From assembly GCA_902494585.1 (NCBI GenBank), contig CABUUD010000074.1, forward strand, positions 1-9,529: DNA of 9,529 nt. Reading direction: 5' to 3'. A program made the position numbers and the translations under genes. The DNA is from an uncultured Collinsella sp. (GTDB lineage: Bacteria; Actinomycetota; Coriobacteriia; Coriobacteriales; Coriobacteriaceae). The notes under the pieces were generated by a model. It had not been told where the DNA came from. It worked only from the letters and a program-made list of their open reading frames with translations, and did no database searches. Numbering within the stretch: the stretch's first letter is position 1; every line of letters begins with the position of its first letter. Of the stretch, positions 1-8,860 are shown one piece after another.

Positions 1-14
1 ACAAAATGTGTGTC
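1..14 (+). repeat. Outer left terminal inverted repeat of the IS
   Basis: ACAAAATGTGTGTC here is the exact reverse complement of 1321-1334 (GACACACATTTTGT). The match probably extends by GG to the left, outside the window. Confidence 0.8.
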
Positions 15-21
15 TACTTTA

Positions 22-52
22 GGGGCATCGGCGCAGGTCGATGCCCCTTTTT
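22..52 (+). terminator. Rho-independent terminator inside the IS left end
   Basis: A 9-bp perfect stem, GGGGCATCG (22-30) with CGATGCCCC (39-47), has an 8-base loop and is followed by five T at 48-52. It terminates + strand transcription entering from the left. Because it lies between the two left-end repeats, it is probably part of the element and shields the transposase gene from outside transcription. It could instead be the terminator of an upstream host gene if the inner repeat were the true IS end. Confidence 0.8.
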
Positions 53-88
53 CAGCCGTTTAAATTCCGTGCCCGCTTTTAACCGCTC

Positions 89-105
89 GGACAGAATGTG
101 TGTCC
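89..105 (+). repeat. Inner copy of the IS left-end motif
   Basis: GGACAGAATGTGTGTCC matches the inverted right end in 16 of 17 positions. Each unit is also a short palindrome in itself (GGACA, 7 bases, TGTCC). The 8 bases to its left (aaccgctc) do not match the 8 bases after the right end (tataagcc), so this is unlikely to be the edge of the last insertion. It may be an extra transposase binding site. Confidence 0.7.
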
Positions 106-176
106 GGTTGCCTATCGTTGCCGCAGGTAGATAACCTTTTCCGGAACCGTTAAACACCCTTTCGGAAGAGGTGCCC

Positions 177-1295
177 ATGAAGGCCGTTTATTGCCCCTAC
201 TGCGGCGGTCGGACCAAGCGCAACGGCAGGACCTCATCGGGGTCCCAGCGGTGGAGGTGCACGGCCTGCGGCGCGTCGACGACGGTGAGGTACGACGACA
301 CGGCGACAAGGCTCGAGGAGTTCCTCGGGTGGCTCCTCTCGAAGGACTCGCAGGCCATGATGCCGGGCGGCGGGCGGTCCTTCAGGCGCAGGACGGCCGA
401 GTTCTGGGAGGTCTGGCCGATGCCCGTCCCCGACGGCGAGCTGCACCGCGTGCTCTACGTCGACGGGATCTGGGTCGCGCGCGACCTCGTCGTGCTCATA
501 TGCTGCAGCGGCGAGCGGGTGGTCTCCTGGTACATGGCCAGGTCGGAGAACTCGAGGGCGTGGTCGGCCCTCATGGCGCCGATCCCGGCGCCCGACGTGG
601 TCGTCACCGACGGCGGGAGCGGGTTCGCCAAGGCCGTGCGCGAGACCTGGCCGCGCACCAGGGTCCAGAGGTGCACCTTCCACGCCTTCTCGCAGGTCAA
701 GCGCTACACGACGACGCGGCCGAAGCTCCAGGCGGGGCGCGAGCTCTACCTCATCGCGCGCGACCTCATGGGCATCGAGACGCTGCACCAGGCCGAGCTC
801 TGGGTCGAGCGCTACCTCGACTGGTGCGGGTTCTGGGCCGACTTCCTGGAGGACAGGACCGTGGTGGACGGCAGGAGGGCCTGCACCCACGAGAGGCTGA
901 GGCGGGCGCGCTCGTCGCTGTCGTCGCTGGTGTCGGCGGGGACGCTGTTCACCTACCTCGACCCCGCCCTGGCCAAGGCCGGCCCGCTGCCGTCGACCAA
1001 CAACATGATCGAGGGAGGGGTGAACTCGCAGCTGAGGGCCGTCCTGCGCAACCACCGGGGGCTGACGTCGGTCAAGCGCGTTAAGGCGGTGTTCTGGTGG
1101 TGCCACGTTCATTCGGGGGACGCGAGGACGGCGCGCGAGAAGCTCGCCACGATGCCGACCGACGCGGACATCGACTTCCTGTTCAGCGTCTACTCCGCCT
1201 CGCCGTCGCGCGAGGACGGAGGGCCGGAGTGGGGCGACAGGGCCGTGTGGGAGGACCTCCACCACAGGGACCCGTACCCGTTCTGGCTGGATTAA
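177..1295 (+). CDS. IS256-family (IS1249-like) transposase
   Basis: This is a DDE transposase of 372 aa that would cut and join the ends of the surrounding IS. The N-terminus has a zinc ribbon with CPYC (Cys6, Cys9) and CTAC (Cys28, Cys31), probably for DNA binding. The catalytic core shows the IS256/MULE pattern: Asp96 in YVDG, Asp145 in VVTDGGSG, a Cys166-x2-His169 pair (CTFH) after the second Asp, and Glu279 in NNMIEGG. The ATG at 177 is preferred because the purine-rich GGAAGAGG (164-171) is correctly spaced for it. An in-frame GTG at 171 would overlap that site. Codon use differs from the rest of the window: AGG is frequent for arginine and GC is very high, in keeping with mobile DNA. 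The stop lies 24 bases before the right inverted repeat. The assignment to the IS1249 group comes from recognising the protein pattern, not from a search. Confidence 0.9.
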   Translation: MKAVYCPYCGGRTKRNGRTSSGSQRWRCTACGASTTVRYDDTATRLEEFLGWLLSKDSQAMMPGGGRSFRRRTAEFWEVWPMPVPDGELHRVLYVDGIWVARDLVVLICCSGERVVSWYMARSENSRAWSALMAPIPAPDVVVTDGGSGFAKAVRETWPRTRVQRCTFHAFSQVKRYTTTRPKLQAGRELYLIARDLMGIETLHQAELWVERYLDWCGFWADFLEDRTVVDGRRACTHERLRRARSSLSSLVSAGTLFTYLDPALAKAGPLPSTNNMIEGGVNSQLRAVLRNHRGLTSVKRVKAVFWWCHVHSGDARTAREKLATMPTDADIDFLFSVYSASPSREDGGPEWGDRAVWEDLHHRDPYPFWLD

Positions 1296-1319
1296 TGGAT
1301 GGAAACGGATGTTCTATCG

Positions 1320-1336
1320 GGACACACATTTTGTCC
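1320..1336 (+). repeat. Right terminal inverted repeat of the IS
   Basis: GGACACACATTTTGTCC is the reverse complement of the left-end consensus. All 14 visible bases of the outer left copy match, and 16 of 17 bases of the inner copy match. Confidence 0.85.
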
Positions 1337-1530
1337 TATAAGCCAAGCCTGCTAACGGGCGTTTTGATTAATTTGAAGGCGAATAGAGGCCGCAAAGAGG
1401 TCATTTGAGGCGGTTTTGGCTGCTACTAAAAAGGTAACAGTACTCATATTTGCCCTTTTTTGCCCACGGGGCCTTGAGGGAGAGCGTCAATCAGGCCCCA
1501 GGGGAGGCGTTTCGAGGCCCAAAGGACACA
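1337..1530. other. Non-coding flank between the IS and the exporter operon terminator
   Basis: No convincing gene is present. A reading frame opens at a TTG at 1416 with GAGG (1407-1410) five bases upstream, and encodes a short hydrophobic stretch (VTVLIFALFCP). It then runs through the terminator hairpin and into the antisense of the ABC gene, so it is not called. A 7-bp stem, GGGGCCT (1468-1474) with AGGCCCC (1493-1499), lies downstream of a T-rich tract (TGCCCTTTTTTGCCCA). I can assign no role to it. Confidence 0.5.
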
Positions 1531-1564
1531 AAACGGGGGCGCAGTTCATTCTGCGCCCCCGTTT
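1531..1564 (-). terminator. Terminator of the MarR-ABC operon
   Basis: A 14-bp perfect stem, AAACGGGGGCGCAG (1531-1544) with CTGCGCCCCCGTTT (1551-1564), has a 6-base loop. It starts 30 bases past the stop codon of the last minus-strand gene. On the minus strand the stem ends in GTTTTGTGT, a short T-rich tail. The A/T edges on both sides could also stop + strand transcription coming from the IS. Confidence 0.85.
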
Positions 1565-1593
1565 ATGGGTATTGCGGTTGTTTGCCGCCGGTT

Positions 1594-3441
1594 TTACGCC
1601 GCTTCGTCGAACTGCGAGTTGTACAGATCGGCGTAGAAGCCACCCTGGGCGAGCAGCTCGTCGTGCGTGCCCTTCTCGACGATGTCACCGTCGCGGATTA
1701 CCAAGATCACGTCGGCGTTGCGAATCGTGGACAGGCGGTGCGCGATGACAAAGCTCGTGCGGCCCTGCATCAGCGCATCCATGGCGCGCTGAATAAGCTC
1801 CTCGGTACGGGTATCCACGTTGGAGGTCGCCTCGTCCAGAATCAGCGCCGGACGGTCGGCCAAAATGGCGCGGGCGATGGTCACGAGCTGGCGCTGACCC
1901 TGCGACAGATTGGTGCCTTCCTCGTTGATCATAAAGTCGTAGCCGCCGGCGAGCGTATGGATAAAGTGGTCGCAGCGCGCGGCGCGTGCGGCGGCCTCGA
2001 CCTCGGCATCGCTCGCATCGGGACGTCCATAGCGGATGTTCTCGCGAATGGTTCCGTTAAACAGCCAGGTGTCCTGCAGCACCATGGCGAACTCGCCGCG
2101 CAGTGCCGCGCGGTCCCAGTCGCGCACGTCGATGCCCTCGACGCGCAGCGAACCGCCGTCCACGTCGTAAAAGCGCTGCAGCAGCTTGATGAGCGTGGTC
2201 TTGCCGGCGCCGGTGGGGCCGACGATGGCGATGGTCTGGCCGGGTTGCGCCTCGCAGCTAAAGTCGTGGATGATGGTCTTGTCGGGCGTGTAGCCAAACT
2301 TGACGTGATCAAACTCCACATGGCCGGGGCGCTTCTCGGGAATCTGCGCGTCGGCTTTCTGCTCCTCCTCGGGCGCGGCCAGGAACTCAAAGACGCGCTC
2401 GGTGGCGGCGGCCATCGACTGCATCGTGTTGCTCACGTTGCCCAGCTGCTGTATGGGTTGCGTAAAGTTGCGAACGTACTGGATAAAGCTCTGGATGTCG
2501 CCGGGCGTGGCATTGCCGGTCAGCGCGAGCTGTGCGCCCACCACGACGACGCCCACGTAGCCCATGTTGCCCACCAAGCTCATAAGCGGCATCATCAGGC
2601 CCGATAGAAATTGCGAGCGCCAGCCGCTAATAAAGAGGCGGTCGTTTTGACGGTCGAACTCCTCGATCGAGGCCTCGGCGCGGTCGAACACCTGAATGAC
2701 GTTCTGGCCGGCAAAGTCCTCCTCGATAATGCCGTTGACGGTGCCTAGGACCTGTTGCTGCTCGCGGAAGTACGGCTGCGAGAAGTGGATCATCACCATC
2801 AAGATAATCGCGGCGGCCGGCAGCGTGAGCACGGTGACGCCGGTAAGCGGCAGGCTGATCGACAGCATCATGACGAGCACGCCGATAATCTGCGTGACCG
2901 ACGTGATGAGCTGCGTCACGCTCTGGTTGAGCGACTGGCCCAGCGTGTCGACGTCGTTGGTGATGCGGCTGAGCACATCGCCCTTGCTGTGGCCGTTGAA
3001 GTAGCTCATCGGCACGACGGCGATCTTGGCGGCGATCTCCTTGCGCATGCGATAGCAAATCTTTTGCGTGACGCCGGTCATGAGCCAGCCTTGGATCAGG
3101 CTGCAGACAGAGCTCGCCAGATACAGGCAGAGCAAAAAGCCGAGCGTCTTGGCGATCCAGGCAAAGTCGACATCGCCGGTGCCGTTGACCTTGGCAACCA
3201 GGCCCTCGAACAGTTTGGTGGTAACCTGGCCGAGCACCTTGGGCCCCACAATGTTAAAGATGACCGAGCACACGGCAAAGGCGACGGCGGCAAACACGGC
3301 AATCTTGTGCTGACCGATATAGCCGAGCAACTGCCTCATGGTGCCCTTAAAGTCCTTGGCTTTTTCGCCGCGACGCATGCGGCCCATGGGACCACGCTGG
3401 CGGGTGGGCTTGGGAATCTGAGTCTTGGTCTCGTCTGCCAT
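1594..3441 (-). CDS. ABC exporter subunit with canonical ATP site residues (half-transporter, permease-ATPase fusion)
   Basis: This is a 615-aa half-transporter of the type IV (B-type) ABC exporter fold. The transmembrane domain spans about residues 45-330, with hydrophobic stretches near 48-66, 98-120, 181-220 and 283-307. The ATPase domain covers about 375-610: Walker A GPTGAGKT 408-415, Q-loop Gln456, signature LSQGQ 512-516, Walker B LILDE 533-537 with catalytic Glu537, and switch His568 in IAHRLST. The signature has Gln in place of the first Gly of LSGGQ. The upstream partner carries degenerate Walker B and switch residues, so the two fit a heterodimeric exporter of the BmrCD, LmrCD or TM287/288 kind: one active and one degenerate ATP site, with this subunit supplying the catalytic residues of the active site. 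The N-terminus is basic and cytoplasmic. The start ATG (3441-3439) shares one base with the partner's TAA stop (TAATG), preceded by GGAGG, so translation is coupled. Substrate is unknown; multidrug or peptide efflux is likely from family and regulator. Confidence 0.9.
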   Translation of the reverse strand: MADETKTQIPKPTRQRGPMGRMRRGEKAKDFKGTMRQLLGYIGQHKIAVFAAVAFAVCSVIFNIVGPKVLGQVTTKLFEGLVAKVNGTGDVDFAWIAKTLGFLLCLYLASSVCSLIQGWLMTGVTQKICYRMRKEIAAKIAVVPMSYFNGHSKGDVLSRITNDVDTLGQSLNQSVTQLITSVTQIIGVLVMMLSISLPLTGVTVLTLPAAAIILMVMIHFSQPYFREQQQVLGTVNGIIEEDFAGQNVIQVFDRAEASIEEFDRQNDRLFISGWRSQFLSGLMMPLMSLVGNMGYVGVVVVGAQLALTGNATPGDIQSFIQYVRNFTQPIQQLGNVSNTMQSMAAATERVFEFLAAPEEEQKADAQIPEKRPGHVEFDHVKFGYTPDKTIIHDFSCEAQPGQTIAIVGPTGAGKTTLIKLLQRFYDVDGGSLRVEGIDVRDWDRAALRGEFAMVLQDTWLFNGTIRENIRYGRPDASDAEVEAAARAARCDHFIHTLAGGYDFMINEEGTNLSQGQRQLVTIARAILADRPALILDEATSNVDTRTEELIQRAMDALMQGRTSFVIAHRLSTIRNADVILVIRDGDIVEKGTHDELLAQGGFYADLYNSQFDEAA

Positions 3442-5810
3442 TAGCGCTCGCCTCCTTCCATAACGGCTGCAATTTCTTCTTGGGTGAGCCCCAGCTCCTC
3501 GGCGGAAAGCTGCGACTGTGCGATCTCCAGGTATGCCGGGCAGTTGTGCAGCAGCTCCTCGTGCGTACCGGTGCCCACCACATGGCCGTCATCGAGCACG
3601 ATGATCTGGTCGGCGTGCATGATGGTCGCGATGCGCTGGGCCACGACCACGAGTGCGGCGTCGGTGACGTTTTTAGCAAGCTCTTCGCGCAGGCGAGCAT
3701 CGGTCTTGTAGTCGAGCGCGCTAAACGAGTCGTCGAACACCACGACCTCGGGCTTTTTGGCCAGGGCGCGTGCGATGGCCAGGCGCTGGCGCTGACCACC
3801 CGAAACATTGGAGCCGCCCTGGCTGATAGGGGAGTCGTACCCGTCCTCGCGCTCGGCGATAAAGTCCTCCGCCTGGGCGACGCGTGCCGCCCGGTGCATG
3901 TCCTCGTCGCTCACCATGTCGCCGGCAAACTTGAGGTTGCTCTCGACGGTGCCCGAGAACAGGCGACCCTGCTGCGGGATGTAACCAATGCGGCGGCGAA
4001 GCTCGGAAAGGGTCATGTCGCGCACGTCGATGCCGTCGAGCGAAATACTGCCGCCCGTGACGTCGTATAAGCGCGGAATCAGTTGCACGAGCGTGGATTT
4101 GCCCGAGCCCGTGGAGCCAATGATGCCGAGCATCTGACCGGCATGCGTGGTGAAGTTCACGCCGCTGATGACATCGGCGCGGGCATCGGGATACTGGAAG
4201 CTCACGTCGCGGAAGGTGAGCTCACCGCGTGGCGCGCTGGTCGCAGGCAGTTTGGGCGAGGCAGGGTCGTTGATGCTGGTGGGGCAGGTGATGACCTCTT
4301 CCACGCGCTCGGCTGCGACCTCGGCGCGCGGCAGGATGACCGAAACCATGGTGAGGATCATAAACGCCATGACGATCTGCATGGTATAGGAGATGAACGC
4401 CATCATGTTGCCGACCTGCATCACGCCGTCGGACACGCCCTGCGCGCCAAACCAGACGATAAGCACGGTGATGCAGTTCATGACGAGCATCATGAGCGGC
4501 ATCATAAAGCTCATGGCGCGGTTGGTGTAGAGCTGCGTGGTCATCAGGTCGAGCGAAGCCTTGTCAAAGCGCTCGAGCTCGTGCTCTTCGCGGTTGAACG
4601 AGCGGATGGGCATGAGGCCGTCGAGCAGCTCGCGGGCAGTAAGGTTCACGCGGTCCACGAAGCTCTGCATCTTTTTGAACTTGGGCATGGTGAGGCCCAT
4701 GAGCACGCCGACGACGGCCGAAACCGCGATGATGGCAACGGCGATGGTCCACTCCAGGCCGGTATGGTTGGCCAGGACGCGCATGACGGCGACGACGCCC
4801 ATGACGGGGGCCATCAGACACATGCGGATAAACAGGGTTGCGGCCATCTGGATCTGCTGAATGTCGTTGGTGCAGCGGGTGATGAGCGAGGCCTGGCTAA
4901 ACTTGCCCACCTCGGCCGGCGAGAAGTGCATAACCTTGTTGAAGGTCTCGCGGCGCAGGTCGCGGGCGATGGAGCAGGCGGTGCGCGAAGCCACGGCACC
5001 GGTCAGGATGGTGGCGACGAGCGACACGAGGCACAGTCCAAACATCGTGGTCGCCATGCGGCTCAGGTAGGCGTTCTGCACGTCGGCGGGGTCGATGCCC
5101 TGCGCCTTGTACTCATCCTGCACATAGCTCACGGCGCGCTGAGTGACGATGGAGCCCGACATGGAGCCCATTTTGTCCGCCATATCGTTGGCGCCATCGA
5201 CGAGCTTGCCCTGGTCGATTAGGCCGCCTTCAACGCCTAGACGCAGGCCCTTCATGGTGATCTTACCGCCGTCGGCATCAATCTGCTTTTGCATGTTCTG
5301 CGCCGCAGCGGCCTTCCTCTGCATCTCGGCGAGCTGCTCGGGCGTCATCGCCGCCATCTGCTCGGGGGTGGGCATGGCCTGAGGGGCGGCGCCATCGCTT
5401 TTCTCGGTGGATGCGCCGGTCATGTCGCCCATGGAGTCGGCGTCGATGCCCTGGTTGAAGGCGAGCACGACGGTCTCAGGCAGACTCATGGTATCGGCGA
5501 GCTTGCTGCCGTCGGCGCGCTCTTCCTCGGTGCCCTTGTACGTTCGAATACCGTTATTGTCTGCCTTGCTAAACACGGCCTCCACAGTCTTGGCGTCCTT
5601 GGCGCTCATAAAGAGTTCGAGGTCGTCGAGCGATTCGGCGCGGATGGTGTCGGGCACGGGCGAGGCGATGCCGCCTTGCTGCACGCCCACGTCGACGATG
5701 TCGCTCATATAGGTAGGCAGCGCCAGATCGGCGTTGCAGCTGATTACGATAAGTACGATAGCTGCGAACAGTGCCAGGACATGCTTTTTAAAGAGCTTGA
5801 GAATCCTCAC
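3441..5810 (-). CDS. ABC exporter subunit with degenerate ATP site and large extracytoplasmic insert
   Basis: This 789-aa half-transporter is the partner of the next gene. Transmembrane helix 1 lies at about 10-33, and the second at about 253-275. The roughly 210 residues between them form an unusually long first external loop, where most family members have only a short one. The loop includes a Met/Ala/Gln/Glu-rich stretch with an 8-residue duplication, TPEQMAAM (148-155) and TPEQLAEM (156-163), which may form a coiled coil. The ATPase domain has Walker A GSTGSGKS 565-572, Q-loop Gln613, an intact signature VSGGQ 669-673, Walker B ending in Asp693-Asp694 instead of Asp-Glu, and Gln725 (AQRIATI) where the switch His is expected. 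Both changes mark the degenerate half of a heterodimeric exporter. The GTG start (5810-5808) overlaps the MarR TGA stop as GTGA, with AGGAG about 9 bases upstream. It acts in the membrane; its substrate is unknown. Confidence 0.9.
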   Translation of the reverse strand: MRILKLFKKHVLALFAAIVLIVISCNADLALPTYMSDIVDVGVQQGGIASPVPDTIRAESLDDLELFMSAKDAKTVEAVFSKADNNGIRTYKGTEEERADGSKLADTMSLPETVVLAFNQGIDADSMGDMTGASTEKSDGAAPQAMPTPEQMAAMTPEQLAEMQRKAAAAQNMQKQIDADGGKITMKGLRLGVEGGLIDQGKLVDGANDMADKMGSMSGSIVTQRAVSYVQDEYKAQGIDPADVQNAYLSRMATTMFGLCLVSLVATILTGAVASRTACSIARDLRRETFNKVMHFSPAEVGKFSQASLITRCTNDIQQIQMAATLFIRMCLMAPVMGVVAVMRVLANHTGLEWTIAVAIIAVSAVVGVLMGLTMPKFKKMQSFVDRVNLTARELLDGLMPIRSFNREEHELERFDKASLDLMTTQLYTNRAMSFMMPLMMLVMNCITVLIVWFGAQGVSDGVMQVGNMMAFISYTMQIVMAFMILTMVSVILPRAEVAAERVEEVITCPTSINDPASPKLPATSAPRGELTFRDVSFQYPDARADVISGVNFTTHAGQMLGIIGSTGSGKSTLVQLIPRLYDVTGGSISLDGIDVRDMTLSELRRRIGYIPQQGRLFSGTVESNLKFAGDMVSDEDMHRAARVAQAEDFIAEREDGYDSPISQGGSNVSGGQRQRLAIARALAKKPEVVVFDDSFSALDYKTDARLREELAKNVTDAALVVVAQRIATIMHADQIIVLDDGHVVGTGTHEELLHNCPAYLEIAQSQLSAEELGLTQEEIAAVMEGGER

Positions 5811-6256
5811 TCGGCATCTCTCCTTTCTTGGTTGCGGTCGATAATTTCGTTGGCACGTCTTAGAAGGCGCACCATCTCTTGGGTATCTGTTTCGCCGAGC
5901 TGCTCGAGGAAAGCCGCGGTGCGCTCCTCGAATTCCCGGCGTTTGATTTCGAGATCCTGGAATCCCTTGTCGGTCACTATGACGTGTACGCGACGACGGT
6001 CGGTCTTTGAGTGCTCACGCTCAACCCAGCCCTTGGCTTCGAGAGCGCGTAGGATATTGGCAATGCGGGCGTTCGAGACCCAGGCGCGATCAGCGAGTTC
6101 GCTCGGCGTGAGCGAACCGCCAGCGAGCATAAGGGCGCGCATGACAGCCATCTCGCCGCTGAGAGCTTTGTCCACAAAGCGCGAAACGCGCTGGTGAATG
6201 CCGCCAAACTCGGTAAGGAGCTGACGCCCAAGTTCACGGAAATCGGTATCTTCCAC
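5807..6256 (-). CDS. MarR-family transcriptional repressor of the exporter operon
   Basis: This is a 149-aa winged-helix regulator of typical MarR length. The core is the helix-turn-helix around residues 50-75 (LTPSELADRAWVSNARIAN), followed by the wing with the family's DRR motif (Asp86-Arg88) and a C-terminal dimerisation helix rich in charged residues (about 100-148). Such proteins bind palindromic operators as dimers and release them on binding small, often toxic or phenolic, ligands. It is the first gene of the operon and overlaps the exporter gene by four bases (GTGA), so it almost certainly controls the pump. Start choice: GTG at 6256-6254 with AGGGG six bases upstream; there is no better start. 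The start codon lies inside a large inverted repeat (6248-6296), which suggests autorepression. Ligand unknown. Confidence 0.9.
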   Translation of the reverse strand: MEDTDFRELGRQLLTEFGGIHQRVSRFVDKALSGEMAVMRALMLAGGSLTPSELADRAWVSNARIANILRALEAKGWVEREHSKTDRRRVHVIVTDKGFQDLEIKRREFEERTAAFLEQLGETDTQEMVRLLRRANEIIDRNQERRDAE

Positions 6257-6296
6257 CGAAAACCCCTAACACTAGAAACTATTTTCGGTGAAAGAT
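6248..6296. promoter_or_regulatory. Inverted repeat over the marR start codon: probable MarR operator
   Basis: The arms are ATCTTCCACCGAAAA (6248-6262) and TTTTCGGTGAAAGAT (6282-6296): 15 positions with one mismatch, separated by 19 bases. The inner 9 bp (CACCGAAAA / TTTTCGGTG) are perfect. The repeat spans the GTG start codon, the AGGGG ribosome binding site and the upstream region. Either a MarR dimer pair binds here and represses its own operon, or the transcript folds and hides its ribosome binding site; the sequence allows both. No convincing -35/-10 pair could be assigned nearby. Confidence 0.65.
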
Positions 6297-6334
6297 GATA
6301 CCCTTGCACGCGCGCCCTATACAGTAGATTTTGA

Positions 6335-6423
6335 GACATGCCTAGAAAACTACCTTTAGGCGACCTCCGTACGCCGTCGGTATCAGCGAAGTTAGGGAGT
6401 AGATCTCTAGGCATGTCCTAAAG
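6335..6423. repeat. Long inverted-repeat element, possible structured RNA or small mobile remnant
   Basis: A perfect 12-bp inverted repeat, GACATGCCTAGA (6335-6346) and TCTAGGCATGTC (6406-6417), encloses 59 bases. Inside, CGAC (6361-6364) can pair with GTCG (6376-6379) and CTAC (6350-6353) with GTAG (6399-6402). An alternative fold is possible: CTTTAGG (6354-6360) pairs with CCTAAAG (6417-6423), and GCCTAGA (6340-6346) with TTTAGGC (6355-6361, one G-T pair). These options exclude each other, as in a switching RNA. There is no flanking target duplication. I recognise no known RNA family. Confidence 0.5.
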
Positions 6424-6784
6424 CCTACTCAGAGGAACTTTACCCTGCTAAAGCTGGCATAACAGCTAGAGCGAACGTCGTACAAAGGCAAGGAAAAATA
6501 ACATACAAATCGGTGAACGGTAGTTGTTCGCGCTCGCATTTCCTGCGGGTTTGTAAAAAACGCCCTTATGATATAAAAAAAGAAACATATAACAGCCCAG
6601 ATGGAGAGGGTCGCTATGTTATCCTTCTCAAACGGGTGAAATCTTGGGTTTTGGGTTGCAGTTCCAAGGTGGACAAACGTTTTTCCCTGCACCAACGTGT
6701 GATGAAGAACGGAAGAAGCCGGTAGTGCAAACCGAAAATTCAAGAATTCAATAAGCAGCGGTGTGAGAGAGCGCCGCATTACAC

Positions 6785-6804
6785 GTAACTAGGAGCGTGG
6801 TTAC
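6785..6804 (+). promoter_or_regulatory. Ribosome binding site of the PFL core gene, in the loop of a small inverted repeat
   Basis: AGGAG (6791-6795) lies 12 bases before the ATG at 6808, which is longer than ideal. It sits in the loop of GTAAC (6785-6789) / GTTAC (6800-6804). A TAG in frame at 6790-6792 rules out any start further upstream, so ATG 6808 is the first possible start. Confidence 0.5.
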
Positions 6805-6807
6805 ACA

Positions 6808-8859
<2,052 letters not shown>

Positions 8860-8860
8860 C

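Larger units (their letters stand above)
1..1336 (+). mobile_element. IS256-family (IS1249-like) insertion sequence; left tip cut by the window edge
   Basis: This element has a single transposase gene (177-1295) flanked by inverted repeats. The right end at 1320-1336 reads, on the opposite strand, GGACAAAATGTGTGTCC. The window opens with ACAAAATGTGTGTC, which matches it from its third base, so the outermost two bases of the left end probably lie just before base 1. A second left-end-like copy (16 of 17 bases) sits at 89-105. If the outer copy is the true end, the element is about 1.34 kb, a normal size for the family. The 8 bases after the right end are tataagcc. The left target duplicate cannot be seen. 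The element appears intact: the transposase is full length and keeps its acidic catalytic triad. It lies downstream of the exporter operon, beyond that operon's terminator, so it disrupts no gene visible here. Confidence 0.85.
6297..6807. other. About 510-bp gene-free region between marR and the PFL operon
   Basis: The region is more AT-rich than its neighbours. It holds the 6335-6423 inverted-repeat element, a small hairpin CTTTA (6438-6442) with TAAAG (6449-6453), and an AT-rich tract at 6551-6590. That tract has a possible but weak promoter: TTGTAA at 6551-6556 and TATAAA at 6572-6577, with a 15-base spacer that is shorter than usual. The direct repeat ATTCAAGAATTCAA lies near 6740. Short open frames on both strands have no recognisable domains and are not called. 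The promoter of the PFL operon must lie here or just upstream. The leader could be long. Confidence 0.5.

Noticed and set aside
81..1344. Inner repeat at 89 as the true left edge of the IS
   Set aside because: The 8 bases before it (aaccgctc) do not match the 8 bases after the right end (tataagcc), and a better match exists at base 1.
1416..1748. 110-aa open frame starting at TTG 1416
   Set aside because: It passes through the operon terminator and into the antisense of the ABC gene, where it becomes Arg/Cys-rich. Only the first part could be meaningful.
6429..6779. Short open frames on both strands in the PFL upstream region (116 aa minus, 70 aa plus)
   Set aside because: They have no domain, poor starts and overlap each other; base composition is that of non-coding AT-richer DNA.
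6424..6807. ZTP (pfl-motif) riboswitch upstream of the PFL genes
   Set aside because: The family's conserved elements, including the CCGCCUGGGC segment, were not found in the leader.
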